In this document: piece after piece, positions 25,101 through 36,400 of the stretch
How positions within the stretch are numbered: position 1 is the stretch's first letter
Layout of the letters: each line of letters begins with the position of its first letter
Assembly (NCBI RefSeq): GCF_001659605.2
Contig: NC_035177.2
Coordinates: 34,054,136 to 34,118,135 of the forward strand
DNA from: Manihot esculenta
Lineage: Eukaryota; Streptophyta; Magnoliopsida; Malpighiales; Euphorbiaceae
Reading direction: 5' to 3'
Length of the DNA stretch: 64,000 nucleotides
Notes under the pieces: generated by a model
Told to the model about the DNA's origin: nothing
Databases searched by the model: none
Seen by the model: only the letters and a program-made list of their open reading frames with translations
Translations under genes and position numbers: made by a program

Positions 25101-25744
25101 CTAGATGAACCTTCTGCTTTATGCATGGCCATGGCAGGTGTTAAAATGTTCAATGGTTTGGAGTGTAAGATCTCCTGTAATTCATACAAGGTATCTTTGT
25201 TTTTGTTCAGCACATCAGCTTTTGCTTCATTATCATATGTAGCATCTTGCTTTGGTGTACCAATGGCCATTTGCTTCTCATTTTTTCTTGTTTATATTTT
25301 TTGTAACTGTATACTGGGGCTGGTTTAACATTTTTCTAATTATTTTCAGATTGATCTGATTGCATGCAGATAATTTCATCACTTACCTGTGCTTTTTGGA
25401 AGAGTTTTCGTTGGTTGTTGCTGTTGTTTATATTTAGTTTTGATATGCGTGTGCCAGTTCTATTGATCTATAGATATTCTGCATTGCATCATCTGTTTTT
25501 TTCTTTCTTTTCCTTCCCTTCCTTTCTTCTTTAGCTTTCTATATTTCTATTATTTACGTGTTTCTCCACGTGCAAGTACTGAATATCAAGTACTATGTGA
25601 CAGATTTCCTACGTGTTGGACACAGAGGATTTCTTCTATCGAGTAAGAAAGAAAAGGAGAAATTCATCACAGGTCAAGTCATCGTATCATGATCAGGTTC
25701 AGGCAAGAGTACGTCGCTTCCACAGATTCTTATCAGCCACGTGA
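13118..25744 (+). CDS. SNL: SIN3-like paired amphipathic helix co-repressor (22 coding exons)
   Basis: SIN3 proteins are nuclear scaffolds that bind DNA-binding factors through PAH domains and recruit histone deacetylases to repress transcription. Coding exons: 13118-13191, 13897-14160, 14245-14425, 14530-14628, 14772-14945, 15139-15436, 16807-16943, 17617-17692, 17802-17831, 17966-18159, 18249-18403, 18510-18631, 18733-18987, 19841-20518, 20636-20724, 20988-21614, 22774-22874, 23985-24123, 24193-24357, 24517-24680, 25079-25190, 25604-25744. All introns are GT-AG, and the exons sum to 4275 bases in one frame (1424 residues), close to the plant family's usual length. The start MKRIRDDVY matches plant SIN3-like proteins. 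PAH1 is at about 80-150, PAH2 160-235, PAH3 365-434, the HDAC-interaction domain ([19 protein letters not shown] onward) 490-600, an acidic tract 1034-1086 and the SIN3 C-terminal domain 1105-1290. A Gly tract precedes PAH1. Exon edges are my manual call; the family is certain, the paralogue number is not. Confidence 0.95.
13915..14037 (+). repeat. GGN-repeat encoding a poly-glycine tract in SIN3-like exon 2
   Basis: A run of GGT, GGA and GGC codons, with few interruptions (Ser, Val, Asp, Ala), encodes about 40 mostly glycine residues between the N terminus (residue 31) and PAH1 (about residue 80). It is purine-rich on the + strand and includes an uninterrupted GGA run at about 13948-13977. 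Plant SIN3-like proteins often have glycine here, but tract length can vary by slippage, so this stretch may be polymorphic. Confidence 0.85.
21652..22679 (-). mobile_element. non-autonomous Helitron in intron 16 of the SIN3-like gene
   Basis: Read on the minus strand, it starts TCTATATATATACTATAAAA (ending + strand 22679). It ends with a hairpin CCCGCAC-AAC-GTGAGGG (+ strand 21663-21679; 7-bp stem with one mismatch), followed by CAAGTGTCTAG. A 5' TC, a 3' CTAG and a hairpin about 11 bases before the end are the Helitron hallmarks. The flanking bases are A before TC and T after CTAG, the expected A/T target. The 1028-bp body is AT-rich with no helicase or replication-initiator coding, so it depends on proteins from elsewhere. 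It enlarges intron 16 to 1159 bases without touching the splice sites. Confidence 0.82.
24380..24413. repeat. C14 and A18 homopolymers in an intron of the SIN3-like gene
   Basis: Fourteen C (24380-24393), then AC, then eighteen A (24396-24413), lie 22 bases inside intron 19. This could be a length-variable or assembly-sensitive site. It does not affect the exon boundaries. Confidence 0.9.
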
Positions 25745-26170
25745 TAATTCCTGATTTCCGTTTTGCGAATTAAGGTAGAGATAAGTTGCTATATGAATTT
25801 ATTAAATCTTTTTTCCCCCCTTTAGTTTGACACTTGCATTTTCTGTTTGTATAGTAGTCCTTTGCACACCCAAAAAGTATAAAAACTTCCCTGAGACGAC
25901 GTCTTCGGGTATTTATACTAAGCGACTACTTGAGGAAGGAATGGCTCATGAACTGCTGAGGAGTGTAATTTCTTTGAGAGCACTGGGAATGGCTCGCAAA
26001 CTCTCAGGAATGTAATATCTTTTAAGGACACGCAAACGAGCTATTGTGGTGTAAATAGAGTTGACGCCTGATGTTCTCATAGAAATGTATTTTATTGTCC
26101 ATGTCTTGTAGGTAGGAGTTCATCAACCTTTCCTTTCCTTGTTTTTCCCACATTAACAGTTTGTGGATCC
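25745..26170 (+). other. probable 3' UTR of the SIN3-like gene
   Basis: Follows the TGA at 25742-25744. Its composition is mixed, unlike the AT-rich DNA beyond 26500. No canonical AATAAA was picked out, so the polyadenylation site is unknown and the end given is approximate. Confidence 0.4.
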
Positions 26171-27378
26171 AAGTTGCCTAATTAAAATTCTCAGAGTAGA
26201 ACAAACTTGAATCTGTAAGCATAAGAAAATGAAGACGACAGGGAAAATAACACAAGTTATGTAAAGATCCCAGCTCCTTTCCTAGGCTTTTTGGTTATTA
26301 AGCACCACCAATTTTGTTGGCTTTTGAAGATATTGTATTTTCTCTTTCTCGGTACTTCTTTCTTTCTTTCTTGTTCTTCTATTTTCTGTTCTCTCTATAT
26401 TGAGGGATTTGTTCATAATGCAATTGGTCAGGTACCTTTTTTCTCTGTCAGTATCCAAATCTGTTGAGGTATTTCTTCACTTCACTAAGACAAACAACAC
26501 TTTGGCCCTTTTAGACTTCACTAAAATAAGCTTAGCTTATAAATTTAAATGTTTAATTTATCTTTTTTATTAATAAATTCTTTAAATAAATCCTCAAAAT
26601 ACAAAGAATTACAAAATAGTAAAAATAATTAATTTTTTTATAAAAAGATGTAGCTAAATTTATTAAATATAAAATAAATTATTTATTAAAATATATTATT
26701 ACCTATAATAAAAAAATTAAAATTTTTTTATAATAATTTCAAACTGCTATTAAAGCAACGAACTCTAAAATCTTTTAACACTATAGGTACCGTTACTGTA
26801 AGTAAGGTAAGTAAATTAAGAGGGACTTCTTTTCTGCTCATTCTCCTCTCTTCTCCCCGACTTTTATAAGAGAAACTTTCACCTTAATAAAAAGTAAAAA
26901 AGAGAAAACATTTTCATCACATATATATTTATTACTTAAAACAAACTTCAACCGAAGATATATAGCCAAGATAAAATGAAACTTGCGGAATGAGATTTTA
27001 TAACTCAGCACGGTATAGTCTACACTTGCTACTTTTAATCTTTTTTTTTAAATATATGTTTTTAAATTACCACCCTTTACAAAGAGGATGGGGTAATTTT
27101 TTTAATTATTTTAGCTTTCTTTTAAATTATATATATATAAGCTTTTTTTAATAATATTTTTTATTAACTAAAATTATTATGTTATTGCATTTTATAGGTG
27201 CAGTAGAAAATAACCTTTTTTAAAACAATTTTAGTTGTCATGTTTATGGGTTGTTATTGATGCTTCCTGCTCCATCTTCATCTTAAGGAGACCTTAAGTT
27301 ATCAAAGTCGTCTTTTTCATTTAAATGAAACATATTGTTTTGTTAGTCTTAGAAAGGGTTACTTATGAAGGGTGGGAG
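26171..27378. other. AT-rich intergenic DNA, no gene seen
   Basis: Simple-sequence-rich, with short AT and pyrimidine runs (for example CTTT repeats near 26360). No protein family, RNA gene or transposon end was recognised. Confidence 0.6.
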
Positions 27379-27790
27379 TTTTTTTTTTTTTTTTTTTTTC
27401 AAAGAAACTTCATTTTATTAGAAGGATTAAGGCCAGGATTAATTATACAAATATTTAAGTCACAGTTTTAAAAAAATAAATCTGAAAAAACCTAATACAG
27501 GAATTTCAAGACCCATATGCAGGTGATCCGGATTAAAACCTACAATAACAATCTCAGTGCTGCCTCTCCTTCAAAAGACATTGGTTGCTCGACTATAATA
27601 ATGTCGAGGCTTAGAACTTTTTTAAATCTCTAGAAAATGGCTAATCGGCCATAAGAGGCAATCTGAAACGCTTAGAGAAAAAAGTATTCAGACACTATCT
27701 TCTAGAGCAAAAACTACCCAAAACATGCAATAAGTGTCGCGCTCTCTTTCATGAGAAACTCCAATTATTATTTCTTCTAGCTGAGAAAGA
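27379..27790 (-). mobile_element. possible 5'-truncated LINE or other retro-insertion ending in a poly(A) tail
   Basis: A run of 21 T (27379-27399), read on the minus strand, is a poly(A) tail preceded by AATAAAATGAAGTTTCTTTG, which looks like the 3' end of a polyadenylated transcript. The next roughly 390 bases have non-repetitive composition and differ from both neighbours, but I cannot identify a protein in them or find the target duplication. It could instead be a slipped T tract. Confidence 0.28.
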
Positions 27791-27879
27791 GGATGGAGCA
27801 TATACAACTCAAATCTTAATATCAAAATATCAAACAACTAAAATAGAAATAAAAAATTGTACTTTGGTTTCAATTCCAA

Positions 27880-30800
27880 ATGTTTATTTTCTATTTTATG
27901 CTAAAATTAAAATCAAAATATACATTTGAATGAATGCCAAATGTATAATTTACTTTTTTATTTGCTATTTTTTAATCACTTTAATTTTTTTATTATATTT
28001 TTTCATTTTATAATTTTTATAATTTTTTAATTATTTTAAAATTGTTATTTATTTTACATTTTATAATTCTATTTTATTTTTAAAATTTTTTTAATTTTTT
28101 TAATATTTAATAAAATTTATATATTTAAAATAAATATAAATAAAAGTTTAAAAAATATATTTTTTAATATATATAAAAAAAATAAAATAGATAAAAATTA
28201 TGAGAATGGAAAAATGAGAATGGGAGCATTATGTATTGATTTAAAGAAAAATTTTATTTTAATTTAAAATTATTTTTATACTCTTTTTCCAACTTTGAAA
28301 ACTCATTTTGCAAATCAAATTGAAAATACTTTTTATTTTTTATTTTTCTTTTATTATGTTTGAATTAATAAAAATAAAATATTTAGAATTATAGAATAAA
28401 ATTATTATATATTTAATATAATATAAATATTAATTTATAATATTTTATTATAATATATTATTTGGGGTCGGATATTAGGTGACAACCGAAAGGAGTGCGT
28501 CGCGCCATTAAATTGGCGGGCATTATTTGTTTTCTTTTTTTTTTTAAATTATAGCCATAATTTAGTTTTTTTATTTTTTAATTATTAATATATTATAATA
28601 AAATATTTATGTTATATTAATTTATTACTATAATATATTTTATTAATTTTAACATATTATTATAATAATATTATAATTAAATAATATTAATTATAAATTT
28701 ATTTACTATTATTAAATATATGTATAAGAGTATTGAATTAAATAATTAATAAATAAATAAGTTAATTAATTAATATGAATATTTAAAATTATAAAAATTA
28801 AATTTATTTTTTATTCGACTGCTATTTAAAATTATAAAATAAAATTATATTATAATTTAAATAATTAATGAATAAATAAATAAATATGGATATTTAAAGT
28901 TATAAAAATTAAATTTACTTTTTATTAGGTTGTGCATTGTTGTTGTGGTTCTAATTCAATTGAAAAATCGTGCAGAAATCATATAAAAAAAATTAATAGT
29001 ATAGAAATTAAATTGAATTTATTTCATTATTTAATTCAAGTTAAGATTTTTTATAAAAATTGTAACTAATCGAAATCGTATAAAAAAATTAATATTAAAT
29101 TAATATTATAGCTAAATATATAATTTACTATTTTATTTGTTATTTTTTAATAGCTTTAATTTTTTAATATATTTTTTATTTTATAATTTTTATAATTTTT
29201 TAATTATTATAAAATTGTTAGTTATTTTATTTTTTATATTTTATTTAATTTTATTTTATTTTTAAAAATTTTTAAAATTTTTTTAATATTTAATAAAAAT
29301 TATATATTTAAAATAAATATAATTAAAAATTAAAAAAATATTTTTTAATATATATATAAAATAAATAAAATAAATAAAAATTATGAAAATAAAAAATGAG
29401 TTACATTAGTTTTTGCAATTGGAGCATTATGTCTTTACTTCAATATATTAAGAATTAAATTATTAGTTTGGATTGATACGGAAAAAGTTGAAGGAAAGAA
29501 AAATATTTTCAAAAAAAATTGATTTAAGGAAAACATATTTTAATTTAAAATTATTTTTATACACTATGTTGCGATTCTTCTTATTTTTATTTTTTTTTAT
29601 TATGTTTGAATTAATAAAAATAAAATATTTAAAATTATAAAATAAAATTATTATATATTTAATATAATATAAATATTAATTTATAATATTTTATTATAAT
29701 ATATTATTTGGAGTCAGGTGTTTGGTGATAATCGAAAAGAGTGTTTGGCGTTTGTTAACTAGACATGCATTATTTGTTTTTTTTTTTAAATTGTGCCCAT
29801 AATTTAATTTTTTTATTTTTAATTATTAATATATTATAATAAAATATTTATATTATATTAATTTAATATATTACTATAATATATTTTTATTAATTTTAAC
29901 ATATTATTATAATTAAATAATATTAATTATAAATTTATTTATATGTCTATAAAGTATTGAATTAAATAATTAATAAAAAAATAAATAAATAAGTTAATGA
30001 ATTAATATAAATATTTAAAATTATAAAAATTAAATTTACTTTTTATTAAACTGCTATTGAATTATATATATATTTGAAATAAATGAATAAATGATGGATA
30101 TTCATACTCCTGGAAACTTGGATGATTCAGAAGATGATGATGATGAAACTGAAGCATATTAAGACCCTGGAAACTTGATGATTCAGAAAATGATGATGAC
30201 GAAGGAGCCCGAGGCATATGCAACTTAAATCTGGAGCCCAAGGCATATAAAAATTTCATTTATAAAATCTTTGACTATCAAGATTAATTAAAATTAAGTA
30301 GAAGTCACCATATGCTTAATTAGTGCTATGTTTTTTGGTAAATTCTAATCGAATTGAAAAATTTCGACATTGATCTCGTTATTTAGTTTGAGATAAGATT
30401 TTTTATTAAAAATTATGCTGATATTAAAAAATAATATTAAATTAATATTATATATATTTTTAAATAATTTATAGTAATATTATAATTTTAATATATATTT
30501 TCAATGATACATTTTATATTACATATAATTTTAATAAGATTACGTACATGTATATTTGCAATAATATTTAATTTTTAAATATTTTTTACCATTTTATTTA
30601 TATTATATATATATATAATATTATACTATTAAAATATAAATTATTAAAATAATTATATATATATTTATAATTGTTATTATTATCTATATAAAATATTATA
30701 CTATTAATTTTATAGTATTTTTATATTTTAAAAATATTTTTATAAAATATAATAACTATTTATAATTGATCTTATTACTTTGTAGAATTATAAAAAAATT

Positions 30801-31971
30801 ATTGATACTATTTAATTACAGATTTATTATATTAATTTATTAAAATAATAAAAAATTTTATCACTGGATAAATGTATATAATATGATTAAATTATTTTTA
30901 TACGTCTAATAGCAACATAATATTAATTTTAAGATTTTAAAATTATATAATACTAATAATTTTTTATTTAAATATTAATAATAAAATTTATTAAATATTA
31001 ATATATTAAAATTATAAAAAATATTTATTATTATAAAAATATAATATAAATAATATTATTAGATTAATATAATATAAATATATTATTATAATATATTAAT
31101 AAATAAAAAATAAAAAAAATTAAATCATTCCCTAAATCACTCTAAATTAGAGTCAGGTTATTATTATTATTTTTTTTTTTAAGAATAGCCCTGGTGTAAC
31201 TCACAGTGGCACCCGACTATAATTTAAATTTTTTATTTTTTTAATCATTAAAATATTATAATAATATAAATTAATTAATATATTATTTTTATATTATATT
31301 AATTTAATAATTTTATTCATATTATATTTTTTAATAATAATTTTTTATAATATAGTTTATTAATTTTACTGAGTTGTTATTATACCGTAGTAAATAATTA
31401 TAAAATAATATTAAATTTATGATATTATACATAATTATAGAATAATATTAATTTTATAATCTTGAAATTATATAAGATCAATAATATTTTTAATTTAAAT
31501 ATTAATAATAAAATATATTGAATATTAATATATTTTATATATTAATATTTAAAATTATAGGACAAAATTATGTTGTGGTTATCAACCGATTGTTTATAAT
31601 TTATCAAAAATAATAAATTTAATTAATTTATTTTATGATTAAATTGAATTATTCATTTACCTATTATAATTTTATTTTATTTTATTTTATTTTTTAAAAT
31701 TTTTTTAAAATTTTTAATATTTAATAAAATTTAATATATTTAAAATAAATATAATTAAAAAATTAATAAAAAAATTATATTTTTTAATATATGTAAAAAA
31801 ATGAGATACCTTATTTTTTGCAATTGGAGTATTATATCTTTACTCTAACATTTTAAAAATTAAATTATCTAGTTTGGATTGATACAGAAAAAGTTAAAAG
31901 AAAAATATTTTCTAAAAGAATTGATTTAAAGAAAAATATTATTTTAATTTAAAATTATTTTTATACTCTTT
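27880..31971. repeat. AT-rich backbone repeats, left part of the array
   Basis: About two and a half copies of the backbone (markers at 28465 and 29710). They are followed by a different AT block (about 30350-31130) containing TTACGTACATGTATATTTG, which reappears at about 37490 in the next large unit. Almost no G or C occurs apart from the markers. No coding potential was seen except the short acidic module at 30090-30255. Confidence 0.8.
30090..30255 (+). pseudogene. short CAP-H2-like acidic exon module
   Basis: GATTCAGAAGATGATGATG-type sequence reads PGNLDDSEDDDDE followed by an arginine/asparagine/leucine-rich tail. It matches the acidic end of exon 4 in the CAP-H2 copy at 31972-33420 (LENLEDSEDDDDKDG). 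A second, more decayed copy of the module follows directly. The flanking sequence after it also matches what follows exon 4 in the full copies. Confidence 0.6.
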
Positions 31972-33411
31972 GGAGCTGCTTTGCTGCTTCAAGAATCGGT
32001 TCAGGTGTATAGCCGGAGGGTTGAGTATTTATATAATATGGCGTTGCATGTTTTGGAGCTTCTTTCTAAAAAGAGGTTTGATTTCTGTATTTTCCCTCCG
32101 ACTTTTATCATTTCTTTATGATTAAGTTCTAATTGGACTAAATAAAGCAAATATTTTGTAAAAAGTTAATTTCTCTCTCTAAAATTACTGGATATATATT
32201 TTAGAGGACTTAGAGGTCATATCTTTTTTCCATTTAATTGTAAAAAGTACATGTAACTTTTAATTTTGTTATTATGCTCATGATTTTATAAATTTATTGT
32301 TGCCGAATTCACATTGACTTTTAATTTTCAAAAATTTGTTATCGCCTTTTATATATGATATGTAAAGCTGATAATGTGTTATATATTTTAGAATGCGTAT
32401 GTACCTGCTGCACACCCCAAGTTATGCTTATTTTGTCAATAAATTTCACAAGTTTTACTTTTGTGAATATAGCTGCCCAGATCATTTTATCAATATTTGA
32501 ATTTGATTTACTTTTACATCGGCTTGCCCATTTATTGGGAGCCACTATGCCAATTATATAGTACTTTTGTTGATTTTATGCATTTGGAATAGACAGGAGC
32601 AATCAGAGGGCACATCAGTTCAGCTAGAGCAAAGTGGTTCCCATGCAGTTTCTCATGAAGAAAATGATCAATTTTGGTGCCTAGATGATGTCCCTAGTGG
32701 GTTTAAATACTTCACTCTATATGGTGATGCTATAATGCAAATATCAACTAAATTGTTTATTATAAGGCAGTGGAAGCAAGGAATTCTTTAGATACTTCAA
32801 CTAGTAAAGATGCTCTTTCTATCACTTTGTGAAACCACCAGCAAACCTTGTTCTTGAAGGTGATTGCTTGAATACCAGTGGTGATAGTAGAGAATTAGAA
32901 TTATATCTGGTATGACTTATGTTTACACTTTTCCTATATTGATGAATTTTCTATCTGCTTGATAGTCTTTTTTTGCATTCTTTGTAGTTAGTCATCAATG
33001 ATCTTTACAGGGATTTTATTGTTTTAGATCCATGTCATTCCGTGGTAGTGGATGATTTTTTGAAGGGAGATGAAATTGGGAAAAGTACCAAACAGTATTT
33101 ATAGGGGAAGCTCAATTTGCAAGAGCTTTCAGTCCCCCACAAGACTTCCAGGGAACTGCACACAACTATGGCTTGGAAAGAACCTGGATGAAAATCTCAA
33201 TCAACCTCCTATGGAAGATTACAGTGTTGGAGTGAATAACTGTAATGTAGAGCCCATATATTTCTGCTTATGGTAATTATGAAGATGGTAACCATGGGTT
33301 TGATATGTTTGATATGGATGATGGATATGCAAAACTTGAAAACTTGGAGGATTCAGAAGATGATGATGATAAAGATGGAAGAGGCATACGCAACTTAAAT
33401 TTGGTCTGATA
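31972..33411 (+). pseudogene. CAP-H2 (condensin-2 subunit H2) gene fragment, copy 1, most complete
   Basis: CAP-H2 is the kleisin-associated HEAT-subunit partner specific to condensin II. Four exon-like blocks lie in gene order with introns kept. Exon 1 (31972-32075) reads [18 protein letters not shown]. Exon 2 (32593-32696) ends NDQFWCLDDVP. Exon 3 (about 32771-32909) contains [15 protein letters not shown]. Exon 4 (from 32988) begins with [20 protein letters not shown] text and ends in the acidic DDGYAKLENLEDSEDDDD. The first two blocks align with the N-terminal region of CAP-H2 known from plants and animals. It lacks the extreme N terminus and everything after the acidic stretch. Exon 3 has a one-base deletion near 32815-32820, and exon 4 changes frame after KGDE. 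GT and AG splice signals remain. Not functional; identification is from memory of the family. Confidence 0.85.
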
Positions 33412-36400
33412 GCTATCACTGAAAAAAGATTTTATTTTTAAAATTTTTGTCAATCGCGACAGATTGAAATTTAGTAAAGCCACTATATGCTTTAACTAGG
33501 GTTGTGCATGATTTTTGTGATTTTTGTGAGTTTTAAAATAAAATTAATTAAAAGTTAAAAAATATATTGCTTAATATATATAAAAAATAAAATAAATAAA
33601 AATTATGAGAATAAAAATGAGATATATTATTTTTTACAATTGGAGCATTATGTTTTTACTCCAACATTTTAAAAATTAAATTATCTAGTTTGGATTGATA
33701 CCAAAAAGTTGAAGAAAAGAAAAATATTTTCTAAAAAAAAGTTTATTTAAAGAAAAACATTATTTTAACTTAAAATTATTTTTATACTCTTTCCCCAACT
33801 TTGAAAACCCATTTTGCAAATCAAATTTAAAATACTTCTTATTTTTTTTATTTTTTTTATTATGTTTGAATTAATAAAAATAAAATATTTAGAATTATAA
33901 AATAAAATTAATACATATTTAATATAATACAAATATTAATTTATAATATTTTATTATAATATATTATTTGGGGTCAGATGTTAAATTATAATCGAAAAGG
34001 GTATTTGGCGTTTGGTATTATTTGTTTTGTTTTTTTTAAATTGTGGCCATAATTTAATTTTTTTATTTTTTAATTATTAATATATTATAATAAAATATTT
34101 ATATTTTATTAATTTACAAGAGTATTGAATTAAATAATTAATAAATTAATTAATTAATGAATATGAATATTTAAAATTATAAAAATCAAATTTATTTTTA
34201 TTGGACTGCTATTTAAAATTATAGAATAAAATTATGTTGTAATTTAAATAATTAATGAATAAATTAATTAATTGATTAATTAATATGGATATTTAAAATT
34301 ATAAAAACTAAATTTATTTTTTATTGGGTTGTGCATAGTTCTTGTGGTTGTAATTCAATTGAAAAATCTTATTGAAATTATATAAAAAAAATAAAAAATA
34401 AATAGTGTAAAAATCGAATAGAATTTATCTCGTTATTTAATTCAAGTTAAGATTTTTTTATAAAAATCGTACCTAATCGAAACTGTATAAAAAAAATTAA
34501 TATTAAATCAATATTATATATGCGAAATATATAATTTACTATTTTATTTGCTATTTTTCAATAGCTTTAATTTTTTATTATATTTTTTTATTTTATAATT
34601 TTTGTTATTTTTTAATTATTATAAGATTGTTATTTATTTTATTTTTTATAATTATATTTAATTTAATTTAATTTTTAAAAACTTTTAAAATTTTTTTAAT
34701 ATTTAATAAAAATTATATATTTAAAATAAATATAAATAAAAGTTAAAAAAATATATTTTTTTAATATATATAAAAAAAATAAAATAAATAAAAATTATGA
34801 GAATGAAAAACATTAGTTTTTGCAATTGGAGCATTATGTCTTTACTCCAACATTTTAAGAATTAAATTATCTAGTTTGGATTGATACGGAAAGAGTTGAA
34901 GGAAAGAAAAATATTTTCTAAAAAAAGTTGATTTAAAGAAAAACATTATTTTAATTTCAAATTATTTTTATACTCTTTCCCCAACTTTGAAAACCCATTT
35001 TGCAAATTAAATTTAAAATACTTCTTATTTTTTTATTTTTCTTTATTATGTTTGAATTAATAAAAATAAAATATTTAAAATTATAGAATAAAATTATTAT
35101 ATATTTAATATAATATAAATATTAATTTATAATATTTTATTATAATATATTATTTGGGGTCGGATGTTAAATAATAATCCAAAATGGTGTTTTGTGTCTG
35201 TTAAATAGGCGGGTATTATTTATTTTATTTTTTTAAATTGTGGTCATAATTTATTTTTTTTTATTTTTAAATTATTAATATATTATAATAAAATATTTAT
35301 ATTTTATTAATTTAATATATTACTATAATATATTTTATTAATTTGAACATATTATTATAATAATATTATAATTAGATAATACTAATTATAAATTTATTTA
35401 CTGTTATTAAATATATGTACAAGAGTATTTAATTAAATAATAAATTAATTAATTAATTAATATGAATATTTAAAATTATAAAAATTAAATTTATTTTTTA
35501 TTGCACTGCAATTTAAAATTATAGAATAAAATTATGTTGTAATTTAAATAATTAATGAATAAATAAATAAATTAATTGATTAATTTATATGGATATTTAA
35601 AATTCTAAAAATTAAATTTATTTTTTATTGGATTGTGCATGTTTCTTGTGATTCTAATTCAATTGAAAAATCGTATCGAAATCATATAAAAAAAAGAAAA
35701 TAAAAAATAAAAAATTAATAGTGTAGAAATCGAATCGAATTTATCTCGTCATTTAATTCAAGTTAAGATTTTTTATAAAAATAGTACTTAATCGAAACCA
35801 TATAAAAAAATTAATATTAAATCAATATTATATATACGAAATATATAATTTACTATTTTATTTGCTATTTTTTAATAGTTTTAATTTTTTATTATATTTT
35901 TTTATTTTATAATTTTTATTATTTTTTAATTATTATAAAATTGTTATTTATTTTATTTTTTATAATTCTATTTTATTTTATTTGTAAAAATTTTTAAAAT
36001 TTTTAATATTTAATAAAAATTATATATTTAAAATAAATTTAATTAAAAATTAAAAAAATATTTTGTAATATATATAAAAAAATAAAATAAATAAAAATTA
36101 TGAGAATAAAAAATGAGCTACATTATTTTTTCCAATTGGAGCATTATGTCTTTACTCCAACATCTTAAGAATTAAATTATCTAGTTTGGATTGATGCGGA
36201 AAAAGTTGAAGGGAAGAAAAATATTTTCTAAAAACTTTGATTTAAAGGAAAACATATTTTAATTTAAAATTATTTTTATACACTCATTTTGCAATTCTTT
36301 TTATTTTTATTTTTTTATTATGTTTGAATTAATAAAAATAAAATATTTAAAATTATAAAATAAAATTATTATATATTTAATATAATATAAATATTAATTT

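Noticed and set aside
31972..33411. A functional CAP-H2 gene
   Set aside because: Only an internal part is present, with a one-base deletion in exon 3, a frame change in exon 4 and no C-terminal region.
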